Shown one piece after another: positions 1 to 9,008 of a stretch of 64,000 nucleotides of DNA. The notes below the pieces were generated by a model. It saw nothing but the letters and a program-made list of their open reading frames with translations. It was not told the origin of the DNA and searched no databases. Where the stretch lies: contig NZ_AP028955.1 of assembly GCF_040369795.1 (NCBI RefSeq), forward strand, positions 62,001 through 126,000, read 5' to 3'. The position numbers and the translations under genes are program-made. The stretch comes from Spiroplasma_E ixodetis_B (GTDB lineage: Bacteria; Bacillota_I; Bacilli_A; Mycoplasmatales; VBWQ01). Position 1 is the stretch's first letter. Each line of letters begins with the position of its first letter.

Positions 1-648
1 ACAGTTCAAAAAGTAATTGAAAAATTTGGTGATATGACTAAAGAAACAGTTTATAACTATTTCAAAAAACTAAATTATACATATAAAAACACTTTTCTAT
101 ATGAACAAAGAGATAAAAATAAACAAGAAGATTTTTTAAAATAAATAGCTAAAATAATGAATGAAGATTTAGTATATATTGATGAATCCGGAATTGATGA
201 TAATGAATTTTATAAATATGGTTGATCTGAAAAAGGTAAAAAATTATTTGATAATAAATCCGCATATAAAATAAAAAGAATGAGTATAATTGGTTCACTA
301 AATAAAGGTAAATTAAAATCCCTATGAGCATTTGAAGGACATTGCAATAGTAAAATTTTTGAATCATATGTAAAAAATATACTAATTCCAGTATTAAAGC
401 GTGGACAAATTATAGTTTTAGATAATCCAACGTTTCATAAATCTAAATTAACACAACAATTAATTGAAAATGCTGGATGCAAACTATTATTTCTTCCACC
501 ATATTCTCCTAATTTAAATCCAATTGAACATTTTTGATTTGCTATAAAACATAATATAAGAAAAATATTACCAAATTATTGACCAAATATTAAAAAAGAG
601 ATTGATTTTGTTTTTCAAGATATGAGTAAACATTACTTTAGTTAGCTA
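1..648 (+). mobile_element. IS630-family element, 3' part (cut by window edge)
   Basis: Carries the transposase from about the middle of the N-terminal half to its end, plus the right inverted repeat ending TTAGTTAGCTA. An in-frame TAA after EDFLK shows this copy is dead. The catalytic blocks YIDESG, VLDN and NPIEHFWF are visible; the residue after VLDN is Pro instead of Ala. Confidence 0.9.
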
Positions 649-1201
649 TATATGAACAAAGAGATAAAAATAAACAAGAATATTTTTTAAAATAAATAGC
701 TAAAAGAATGAATGAAGATTTAGTATATATTGATGAATCCGGAATTGATGATAATGAATTTTATAAACATGGTTGATCTGAAAAAGGTAAAAGATTATTT
801 GATAATAAACCAGCATATAAAATAAAAAGAATGATTATAATCGGTTCACTAAATAAAAGTAAATTAAAATCCCTATGAGCATTTGAAGGACATTGCAACA
901 GTAAAATTTTTGAATCATATGTAAAAAATATACTAATTCCAGTATTAAAGCGTGGACAAATTATAGTTTTAGATAATGCAACGTTTCATAAATCTAAATT
1001 AACACAACAATTAATTGAAAATGCTGGATGCAAACTATTATTTCTTCCGCCATATTATCCTAATTTAAATCCAATTGAACATTTTTGATTTTCTATAAAA
1101 CATAATATAAGAAAAATATTACCAAATTATTGACCAAATATTAAAAAAGTTATTGATTTTGTTTTTCAATATATAAGTAAACATTACTTTAGTTAGCTAT
1201 A
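649..1201 (+). mobile_element. IS630-family element, 3' fragment
   Basis: A second, diverged IS630 3' part in the same orientation, joined directly to the end of the previous one. It starts at the FLYEQRDKNK region and keeps the right terminus. An in-frame TAA follows EYFLK. It abuts an IS256 fragment. Confidence 0.9.
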
Positions 1202-1398
1202 AACCTCCCTCTTTAAAAACTGTTGTTAAATCTTCAGTATTTTCTAGTAATAAATCTACTGCTTTTGATATTGGACCATTATTATTAATATTTTTTTTAG
1301 ACATAAGTAACTCACTCTTTCTATTTATTTAATTTTATTTACTAGAATTAATTAAACATAGTTATTTTTGTAAGTTACACATATTACTAAACATTACC
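1202..1398 (-). mobile_element. IS256-family element, 5' fragment
   Basis: First ~33 codons of the IS256 transposase (MSKKNINNNGPIS...) plus the left terminus, which reads ACATTACC at 1391-1398. Truncated on its 3' side by the IS630 fragment. Confidence 0.88.
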
Positions 1399-1554
1399 AG
1401 TAATAAATCTACTGCTTTTGATATTGGATCATTATTATTAATATTTTGTTTTTTAGACATACGCAACTCACTATTTCTAGTTATTTAATTTTATTTACTA
1501 GAATTAATTAAACATAGTTATTTTTGTAAGTTACACAGATTACTAAACATTACC
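1399..1554 (-). mobile_element. IS256-family element, 5' terminal fragment
   Basis: Another left end of IS256 with about 17 codons (MSKKQNINNNDPISK), placed head to tail with the previous fragment. Six bases (1555-1560) separate it from the next IS256 copy. Confidence 0.88.
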
Positions 1555-1560
1555 TCATTT

Positions 1561-3076
1561 GAGGCTTTTTAAAAATCTGTGTATCTTTTTACAAAGTTAC
1601 TAGTTTAGATTAATTCTATCTTCAAATTTTATCATAAAATGAGCAATTGCTGTATTTCAATTTTGAATTGGCATTGTTCATTTTTTTGTTATATTTTCAA
1701 TTGCTAAGTAAAATATTTTAAAAAATGCCATATCATTTGGAAAAACTTTTTTATTTCTAATAACTTTTCGTAATTGACTATTAACAGATTCAATAGCATT
1801 TGTTGTATAAATCACTCTTTTGATTTCTGCAGGATAACTAATAAAAACCATTAAATTATCTCAATTTTTATATCATGATTTAGCAATTTGAGGATATTGT
1901 TTATTTCATTTACTTTCAAAAGATTCTAAAGCTTGCATTGCTTATTCTTCACTACATGCACTATAAATTGGTTTTAAATCTGTAACTAGTGATTTTCTAT
2001 GTTTGTATGAAACATATTTTAAACTATTTCTAATTTGATGAACTATGCATAATTGATGTTCGGTTTTAGGATAAACTAATTGTATTGCTTATTCTTCACT
2101 ACATGCACTATAAATTGGTTTTAAATCTGTAACTAGTGATTTTCTATGTTTGTATGAAACATATTTTAAACTATTTCTAATTTGATGAACTATGCATAAT
2201 TGATGTTCGGTTTTAGGATAAACTAATTGTATTGCTTCTGACATTCCTGTTAAATTGTCACTGCAAGCAATAAGAATATCATTTAAGCCTCGATTTTTCA
2301 TTTCTGTGAAATTAGATAATCAAAACTTAGAACCTTCATTTTCACTAATTCATAAACCTAAAACATCTTTTTTACCTTCTAAATCAACTCCTAGTGCTAT
2401 ATAAACTGATTTGTTAATAATGCGTTTATCTTGTCGTACTTTAACTACTATACAATCAAAATAAACAATCGGATAAACACTTTCTAATGGCTGATTTTGT
2501 CATGCTTTAACATCATCAATAAAATCATCAGTAATTTGACTAATAAAACTTTCACTAATATCAGCACCACGATATAACTCTTGTAACTGCATTCTAATAT
2601 CTGATAAAGTCATGCCTTTGGCATATAATGAAAGAACTTGTTGATCAAAACCATCAAATCTTCTTTGTCTTTTTGCAACTATTACTGGCTCAAAATTACT
2701 ATTACGATCTCGTGGTACATTAATCTCAATTTTGCCTTGTTGGGTTATTAATTTTTTTGAACTTATACCATTACGAGCATTTTCACTAGTATTATGTTGA
2801 TTTTTTTCATATCCTAAATAATTTTGCATTTCAGAATTCAACATTTTTTCAACTAATCTTTTTGTTAATTCTTTATATAAACCTCCCTCTTTAAAAACTG
2901 TTGTTAAATCTTCAGTATTTTCTAATAATAAATCTACTGCTTTTGATATCGGATCATTATTATTAATATTTTTTTTAGACATACGTAACTCACTCTTTCT
3001 AGTTATTTAATTTTATTTACTATAATTAATTAAACATAGTTATTTTTGTAAGTTACACAGATTACTAAACATTACC
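1561..3076 (-). mobile_element. IS256-family element, full length but inactive
   Basis: Both ends are present (GAGGC at 1561, ATTACC at 3076). The transposase would read from 2982 to about 1600. It is dead: a 147-bp internal tandem duplication (1937-2230) carries a TAA in place of the Gln codon of SEEQAMQAL, in both repeats. Its left end sits inside the PrgI-like gene and supplies that gene's stop codon. It corresponds to the intact copy at 9009-10377. Confidence 0.9.
1937..2230. repeat. 147-bp tandem duplication inside IS256
   Basis: The segment 1937-2083 is repeated at 2084-2230; the repeat starts ATTGCTTATTCTTC in both. 147 is 49 codons, so the frame is kept, but each repeat carries the same TAA. 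The homologous IS256 copies at 9009 and 16307 have a single version with a Gln codon, so the stop arose before the duplication. Confidence 0.92.
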
Positions 3077-3693
3077 AATAATTTGGTTTCTTGAATTGAT
3101 TTTAATTGTTCAATTTGTAAATCAATTAAATAATTATTTTCATCATTATTTTTCTTTTCTTTTTGATTTTTTAAATTATTAATTTGTTCTTCAAAATCAT
3201 AATTTTGATTTGTTTTTATAATTTTACATGACATTGTGATTGTTCTTAATAAATCAGCAAAGTCTTCAAGTACTGTTGCTCGTTGACTTTCATTTAACAA
3301 TGTTAAATTTACTGTTTGTAATTCAACACCGCAAATAAAAAGATTATTTTTTAAGTATTTAAACAGAACAATGTTTTTGTCATTTAATAATTCAAAATTA
3401 TGATTTAAATTTACAGTTGAACTTTTACCAATCATTGTTAAATATTTAATTGAACGAACAATTAATTCATAAGTTCTTGTTTCATTTTTTATTTTTTGAA
3501 TACAAATAAAACCAAACGCAATGATTATCAAACTTAAAGAAAATTTTAAATAAACATTGATCGGTAATAAGAATGCTATTGAAATAGATATACTTATAAA
3601 AATCAATAATACTAATAAATCAGTCAATTTTATACCTCTAAAAATTTGATAATGAATTTTTTTAGTACTTTTTGGTAAATTTACTTTTTCCAT
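3040..3693 (-). CDS. PrgI-like conjugation protein, C-terminus replaced by IS256 end
   Basis: Small type IV secretion protein of the PrgI family, a membrane component of Gram-positive/Mollicutes conjugation systems. The N-terminus (MEKVNLPKSTKKIHYQIF) is followed by two membrane segments at about residues 25-45 and 47-65, the PrgI layout, then a soluble region that is mostly charged after residue 165. The ATG overlaps the stop of the VirB6-like gene upstream (TAATG) and has a good AAAGGAG ribosome site. The last 11 residues (VMFSNLCNLQK) are translated from the IS256 left terminus, so the native C-terminus is lost, and with it any downstream VirB4-type ATPase gene normally found next. The family call rests on N-terminal layout and gene order. 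Confidence 0.72.
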   Translation of the reverse strand: MEKVNLPKSTKKIHYQIFRGIKLTDLLVLLIFISISISIAFLLPINVYLKFSLSLIIIAFGFICIQKIKNETRTYELIVRSIKYLTMIGKSSTVNLNHNFELLNDKNIVLFKYLKNNLFICGVELQTVNLTLLNESQRATVLEDFADLLRTITMSCKIIKTNQNYDFEEQINNLKNQKEKKNNDENNYLIDLQIEQLKSIQETKLLVMFSNLCNLQK

Positions 3694-5250
3694 TACTTTT
3701 CTCCTTTATTTTCTTTTTTCATACCAATTAAAAAATTATTTTTTGTTTTTCTCATAGGTTTTTTACCTAAGTTTTTGTTAGCAAATCAATCACTTGTTGA
3801 TTTTTCAAATTTGTTTTTAGATTGATTTTCATATCAATTTGGTTGACCATTTTCAAAATTTATTTATACACAGTTTTTTTGTCAAATTCATTACTGGGTT
3901 TATTTTTATATCTTTGCTTTGTACCATGAATAACATTTTTATTAGTTGCACTACCGATGATTGAATTATCAATTTCTTCTTTCTTTAAAGGTTTGGTTTT
4001 TAATTGTTTTTTCTCAATTTTTGATTTAAATTATGTGATTCATGTTTTGATGTACCTTTTGCATATTGTTGTGAACTTTTTGTTTTAACAATACTTGCTA
4101 GTTTTTTAGTTGGATTTACAATTGCATTTTTCCCTACTCTTTTTAAACTACCTTTTGCTCTAAATGTTTTATATGTAGTTAGAGAGCCACCAATAAATCC
4201 GGCTTTAGCTAAGACCGAACCAACAGTTGCTTTGGTACTAAAATTGGCGAATTTTGCAAGTCCACCACTTTGCAATCTATTTAAAACCCCATTACTTTCT
4301 CCATCTTGGTTTTTACCTAGCATTTTTCTTTTTCCTATAAGCAGACTTTTAACAAGACCAAACATACCAATGGCTCCGGCTTTTAAACCACTACTTGCAG
4401 CTTTCATTGTCTTTAACATACGCATTACTTCCATAATACCGACTGTTTGACCAACCATGGAAGAAAATAACATTTGCGAATTATATGTAGCAACAGCTCC
4501 ACCAGTAATAAATAACAATTTAAATGTTGACTGACCTATTCAATTATTACTTACATCATTTCCGGCTTTTAACATTAAAGGTTCTAAATTTATAAATAAA
4601 GTTAAACTCAAAACAATGCCAAGCGAAGAAATAAATCTACCAATTACTAAATCCTTTCACAGATTTATTTTTTGCCATTTAACACCACTTGTAGCAGTTG
4701 AAAAAAAATTGGTGAAGTTATATACAATAAAAACAAATCAAAAATTCTTTGAATTAAACTTAAACCTAAATAGAAAAATATAATCATACAAAAGAAGCTA
4801 CCAAGTGTAGCCAAAAACAAATTGTATTTTTCCATATCAGGATATCCTGCATCATAATGTCAATCTTGATGATTTAATCCATCAGTAAATCCTAATGCAG
4901 CAACCATATTAGCTAATTTTTCTCCATGAACAAACTCAGGCATAATAATGTGAATTATTGAAATAACGGTAAAATTAATTACTCAAAAAAATAAAGGAAT
5001 TAAAAGTAATAATAAAATAACAATTATGCTACGATTTGCAATACCAGCAACTTCACTACGTATATTTTGATGAACCATATCATGCAATATAAATCCACCA
5101 GCAAACAACACAATCAACATAATTGCTATTACTAAAAAAATCAAAAATTGTGGAGGCATATTTAAAAAATGACCATTTGTTCCAAAAATTTTATCAACAA
5201 TTTTTTGACCAGATAAATAAGTTATTGCATTACCTAAACCATGAACAATA

Positions 5251-6399
5251 GACATATTCCGTAAATAAATTTTTTAAAAGTCAATTAATAATTTAAAATT
5301 TATTTTATAATTTCTTTATTAATAAATTAATAAGGTGTTGATAAAAATGAATTTTGAAAATTTAAAAAAATTAAAAAATGAACAATTTTATAAATATTTT
5401 GGTATAAAACGTTTTCATTTTGATGAAATGTTAACAAAATTAATTGAAATAGAAAATTTAAAAAAAACTAAAGGTAGAAAATATAAACTTTCAGTTGAAG
5501 AAAGATTGATGATGACTTTAGTATACTGAAAAGAATATTATACTTTTTTCCAAATGAGTATTAAATTTAAAATGAGTGCATCAAGTTGTTTTCGAAATAT
5601 TACTTGAGTAGAAAATAAACTTAGTGATGACAAAGATTATCAGTTTTTAAAAACAAAATATAAATCAAAAATTGAGAAAAAACAAGAAGATTTAAATGAA
5701 TTTCAATTTTATTTAATTGATTCAACTGAAATTGAAATTGAAAGACCAACTACAAAAAACTACAGTTAGAATATTTTTCTGGTAAAAGTTGAATTTTTTC
5801 TATAAAATTTCAAATTATATATGACTTTTTTAATAAAAAAATTGTTGATATTTTTGCTGATAATGGAAAAGTACATGATTTTCAAATATTAAAAAATTCA
5901 AATCTTGAATTTTCAGAAAAAACAATAATTATTGGTGATTTGGGATATCAAGGAATACAAAATATTTATAAAAATACTATATTACCAATTAAAAAAACTA
6001 AAAATAAAAAATTAACTAAACAAGAAAAAATCTACAATAAAATTATTTCAAAAATTAGAATTAAAGTTGAACATGTTTTTGCTTGATTAAAAAGATTCAA
6101 AATTTTAATAAATAAATGTAGAAAAAGTATATTTAGACTTATGTACTTAAGATTTAACTTACTTTGTGAAATTTTTAATAAAACAAAACCATTAAAATAA
6201 AAAAATATTTTTAATATTTTTTAAAAATTTAAATTTTTATCAAGTTAATATAAAAATAATATTAACAATTTTTGTGTTTGAAATATAAATTTATTTTTAA
6301 AGTATTTTTTTAAAAATATTAACTTCTATAATTATTAACACTAAAAAATTTATAAATATTATTATTGACAATTGATTAAATTTATTTACGGAATATGTC
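5251..6399 (+). mobile_element. IS5-family element (ISL2/IS427-like), complete
   Basis: 1,149 bp with imperfect terminal inverted repeats GACATATTCCGTAAATAAAT and its complement, flanked by TA on both sides. It interrupts the VirB6-like gene. Two overlapping transposase frames are intact, so this is the best candidate for an active IS5 here. Confidence 0.93.
5347..6200 (+). CDS. IS5-family transposase, orfA/orfB with -1 frameshift
   Basis: DDE transposase that cuts and rejoins the element ends. orfA (5347-5769, 140 aa) starts at ATG after an AAGGTG ribosome site and contains the first catalytic Asp in LIDSTEIEIERP. orfB carries the second Asp (IIGDLGYQGI) and the Glu (RIKVEHVFAWLKRFK), ending at TAA 6200. 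Neither frame alone holds all three catalytic residues. The overlap contains the slippery heptamer A AAA AAC at 5754-5760, just before the orfA stop, which would give a ~284-aa fusion by a -1 shift; frameshifting is known in several IS5 subgroups. No other lesion was seen in this copy. TGA codons are Trp. Confidence 0.85.
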
Positions 6400-6486
6400 T
6401 AATGTATAAAGGGCCTTTCACAAAAACGTTATAAAGTATTTGAAAAAAAGTAGTTTTAATTCCTAAAAAATAACTTATTAAAAGCA

Positions 6487-6639
6487 TTATTTAATACCTG
6501 CTTTGCTTTGTAATTTACTATTTAAATAAACAATTTCTCTTTGACTATGAATGTTGCATAAGTACATATCAAAAATGATTTTTTCGTGTTTTGTTTTAAT
6601 TAAAATGCTTGGTTTTTTATGACAATAATTGCACTTCAT
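6487..6639 (-). CDS. small zinc-ribbon-like protein in the conjugation operon
   Basis: 50-aa basic protein (MKCNYCHKKPSILIKTKHEK...). It has a CxxC near the N-terminus (CNYC) and a CxxH further on (CNIH), spaced like a small zinc ribbon. The start lies 2 bases after the pilin-like stop, and its stop overlaps the next start, so it is translationally coupled on both sides. An identical copy is at 13785-13937. A longer reading upstream in the same frame would overlap the pilin gene and is not needed. I do not recognise the family. Its role is unknown, perhaps regulation or assembly of the secretion apparatus. Confidence 0.6.
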   Translation of the reverse strand: MKCNYCHKKPSILIKTKHEKIIFDMYLCNIHSQREIVYLNSKLQSKAGIK

Positions 6640-6641
6640 AA

Positions 6642-8014
6642 TTACAATAAACCAAGCATTCTTGCAAAAATAATATGAGCAATACCCGAAGACATTAAAA
6701 TCATTGAACATCCTAAAACACTTCAAACCATATGTCTTAAATATCCTCCTTTGTTTTCAGGGCCGCTATGAATTTTAAAAGCATACTTGATAGTACTAAA
6801 TGCTAAACCACACCCACCAATTGCATACAAAATGGGTAATAATACTTCCATTAAATTGTTTAATAATTGTTGAGTTTGTGAGTCAAAATTTGATAGTAAA
6901 TTAAATATAGAAAACATCATATCTATCATTCCTTTCATTATTTGTTTTATTTTCATTTGTGATAATATATATTTGATAATGTATATATAGCTAACTAAAG
7001 TAATGTTTACTCATATATTGAAAAACAAAATCAATCGCTTTTTTAATATTTGGTCAATAATTTGGTAATATTTTTCTTATATTATGTTTTATAGCAAATC
7101 AAAAATGTTCAATTGGATTTAAATTAGGAGAATACGGTGGAAGAAATAATAGTTTGCATCCAGCATTTTCAATTAATTGTTGTGTTAATTTAGATTTATG
7201 AAACTTTGCATTATCTAAAACTATAATTTGTCCACACTTTAATACTGGAATTAGTATATTTTTTACATATAATTCAAAAATTTTACTGTTGCAATGTCCT
7301 TCAAATGCTCATAGGGCTTTTAATTTACCTTTATTTAGTGAACCAATTATACTCATTCTTTTTATTTTATATGCGGGTTTATTATCGAATAATCTTTTAC
7401 CTTTTTCAGATCAACCATATTTATAAAATTCATTATCATCAATTCCAGATTCATCAATATATAATACTAAATATTCATTCATTATTTTAGCTATTTCTTT
7501 TAAAAAATCTTCTTGTTTGTTTTTATCTCTTTGTTCATATAGAAAAGTTTTTTTTATATGTATAATTTAGTTTTTTGAAATAGTTATAAACTGTTTCTTT
7601 AGTCATATCATCAAATTTTTCAATTACTTTTTGAACTGTAACATCTTTATTTTGCACTAAATAATTTTTTAATTCATCTAAATCCTTTGTTTTGTGGCTA
7701 TGTCCTTTTTGATAATTCAAAATTGGTTTTATATGCCCAGTTTCTTTTTTTCTTTTTCTTCATAAGAATAAAGTCTTTCTAGTAATATTGAACACTTTAC
7801 AAATTTCTTTAATTTTCATGTTTTTACTTTCATAGGTTTCTATTACTTTTCTTCGTAAGTCTTCACTGTATGGTTTTGGCATAATTTAATCTTTCTAATC
7901 TATTTTAAATATTGCTGAATTGTACTTTTAAATTCAAAAACTGTTTAAATTACATATTATTATTTTACATTATTTATAAGTAAACATTACTTTAGTTAGC
8001 TATATGTTATACAT
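6642..8014 (-). pseudogene. VirB2-like pilin (Mbov_0395-like), split by IS630
   Basis: Pilin-like subunit of a Mollicutes conjugation system. The true start is ATG 8014 with a strong AAAGGAGG site. IS630 (6988-8002) inserted after four codons (MYNI); excising it with one TA continues in frame as YIIKYILSQMKIKQIMKG. The product has two hydrophobic segments, one around ILYAIGGCGLAFSTIKYAF and one around MILMSSGIAHIIFARML, joined by a short polar loop, the VirB2/TrbC-type hairpin. The remaining piece could start again at ATG 6956 (104 aa) but has no good ribosome site. Codon 2 of SGPEN is Gly here and Asp in the second copy. The family is inferred from size, topology and operon order. Confidence 0.65.
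6988..8002 (-). mobile_element. IS630-family element, full length, frameshifted
   Basis: 1,015 bp with termini TAGCTAACTAAAGTAATG and its complement, flanked by TA. The transposase frame runs 7882 to 6991 but is broken by an extra base in a run of T (8 instead of 7) near 7548. It splits the pilin-like gene. Confidence 0.92.
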
Positions 8015-8227
8015 AACCTCCTTTGGTGCAACTATTTAAAAACAGAAAATAAAACGGGGTTTGTGGTTATTACATAATCTTGAAAAAATCATTTACTAAC
8101 TCAACATGAGACTTCAATTAACAGACAAATACATGTAACAACAATTCTATTAATATTTTTAAATAACTATTTTATCCTGATATAGAAGTATTTACATTTA
8201 GTACTCACCATTTGACTTCTACGAAAG

Positions 8228-8254
8228 TTTATTGAGTTTTACAAACTCAATAAA
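8228..8254. repeat. perfect 12-bp stem hairpin
   Basis: TTTATTGAGTTT and AAACTCAATAAA flank a 3-base loop (TAC). It lies directly next to the terminator at 8253-8282 in the leader of the conjugation operon; the second unit carries the same structure at about 15525-15551. Confidence 0.8.
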
Positions 8255-8282
8255 TAAAAAAAAGAACCTAACAAGGTTCTTT
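8253..8282 (-). terminator. rho-independent terminator in the leader of the conjugation operon
   Basis: On the minus strand AAAGAACCT pairs with AGGTTCTTT (9 bp, 4-base loop), followed by a T run. It lies ~240 bases upstream of the pilin-like start, so it would end transcription coming from upstream or attenuate the operon. Repeated at about 15551. Confidence 0.75.
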
Positions 8283-8301
8283 ATATAAAACGTAACTTTA
8301 A

Positions 8302-8330
8302 TTGCAAATAATTATTTAAAAATATATAAT
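8302..8330 (+). promoter_or_regulatory. sigma-70-type promoter for the candidate small RNA (copy 1)
   Basis: TTGCAA at 8302-8307, a 17-base spacer, then a perfect TATAAT at 8325-8330, on the strand opposite to the conjugation operon. The only thing downstream is the structured segment at 8337-8440. Confidence 0.6.
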
Positions 8331-8336
8331 TTATAT

Positions 8337-8440
8337 GCAGGTTAAGCGATTTCTATACGGAACCTGTCAGTAACGGGATATTGTCAGTATCGCCGTTACA
8401 CTTTATATTATTTGAATTTTATAAATGAATTATAAACTTT
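8337..8440 (+). ncRNA. candidate structured small RNA (copy 1)
   Basis: About 100 nt, starting 6-8 bases after a TATAAT box. Hairpin 1: CAGGTT (8338-8343) pairs with AACCTG (8361-8366). Hairpin 2: GTAACGG+GATA (8370-8380) pairs with TATC+G+CCGTTAC (8388-8399) around loop TTGTCAG, with one bulged G. Hairpin 3 is a terminator-like stem before a run of seven T; one base of its stem is mismatched here, while it is perfect in copy 2. No open reading frame fits. The segment is far more GC-rich than its surroundings. It lies antisense to the leader of the pilin operon, so a regulatory RNA is one idea. A plasmid-type origin or oriT is the main alternative, because TGTCAGTA occurs twice, 17 bases apart. 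I do not recognise an RNA family. Confidence 0.45.
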
Positions 8441-8512
8441 TTTTATTTAAAATCAAATTTATAACAATTATGAAATTAAATAGTTCACAATATAATTCTC
8501 GACTTTTAATTT

Positions 8513-8554
8513 GGTAATGTTTAGTAATCTGTGTAACTTACAAAAATAACTATA
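8513..8554 (+). mobile_element. IS256 left end, 42-bp relic
   Basis: GGTAATGTTTAGTAATCTGT and onward matches the IS256 left terminus, cut off by IS5 at 8555. The 8400-8512 stretch before it holds only AT-rich sequence and the T run of the small RNA. Confidence 0.85.
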
Positions 8555-9008
8555 GACATATTCCGTAAATAAATTTTTTAAAAGTCAATTAATAATTTAA
8601 AATTTATTTTATAATTTCTTTATTAATAAATTAATAAGGTGTTGATAAAAATGAATTTTGAAAATTTAAAAAAATTAAAAAATGAACAATTTTATAGATA
8701 TTTTGGTATAAAACGTTTTCATTTTGATGAAATGTTAACAAAATTAATTGAAATAGAAAATTTAAAAAAAGTAAAGGTAGAAAATATAAACTTTCAGTTG
8801 AAGAAAGATTGATGATGACTTTAGTATACTGAAAAGAATATTATACTTTTTTCCAAATGATTATTAAATATAAAATGAGTGCATCAAGTTGTTTTCGAAA
8901 TATTACTTGAGTAGAAAATAAACTTAGTGATGACAAAGATTATCAGTTTTTAAAAACAAAATATAAATCAAAAATTGAGAAAAAACAAGAAGATTTAAAT
9001 GAATTTCA
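8555..9008 (+). mobile_element. IS5 5' fragment, fused to an IS256 3' end
   Basis: Left terminus and most of orfA, ending after EDLNEF and joined directly to GAGGC, the right end of the next IS256. orfA is frameshifted after NLKK. The identical chimeric joint recurs at 16306/16307, which marks the duplicated unit. Confidence 0.9.

Larger units (their letters stand above)
3693..6487 (-). pseudogene. VirB6/TrbL-like conjugation membrane protein (Mbov_0396-like), broken
   Basis: Polytopic membrane protein in the position of the VirB6-like subunit of Mollicutes integrative conjugative elements. The start is ATG 6487, overlapping the stop of the zinc-ribbon gene (TAATG), with MLLISYFLGIKTTFF first. 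IS5 (5251-6399) sits after codon 29; removing it with one TA restores GPLYI-IVHGLGN in frame. Five or more hydrophobic segments follow (for example FLIFLVIAIMLIVLFAGGF and IIVILLLLLIPLFF), then a basic C-terminal tail. Two further lesions are 1-base losses in homopolymers near 4701 and 4018. A nonsense TAA near 3868 is specific to this copy. The stop overlaps the PrgI-like start. Confidence 0.75.
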
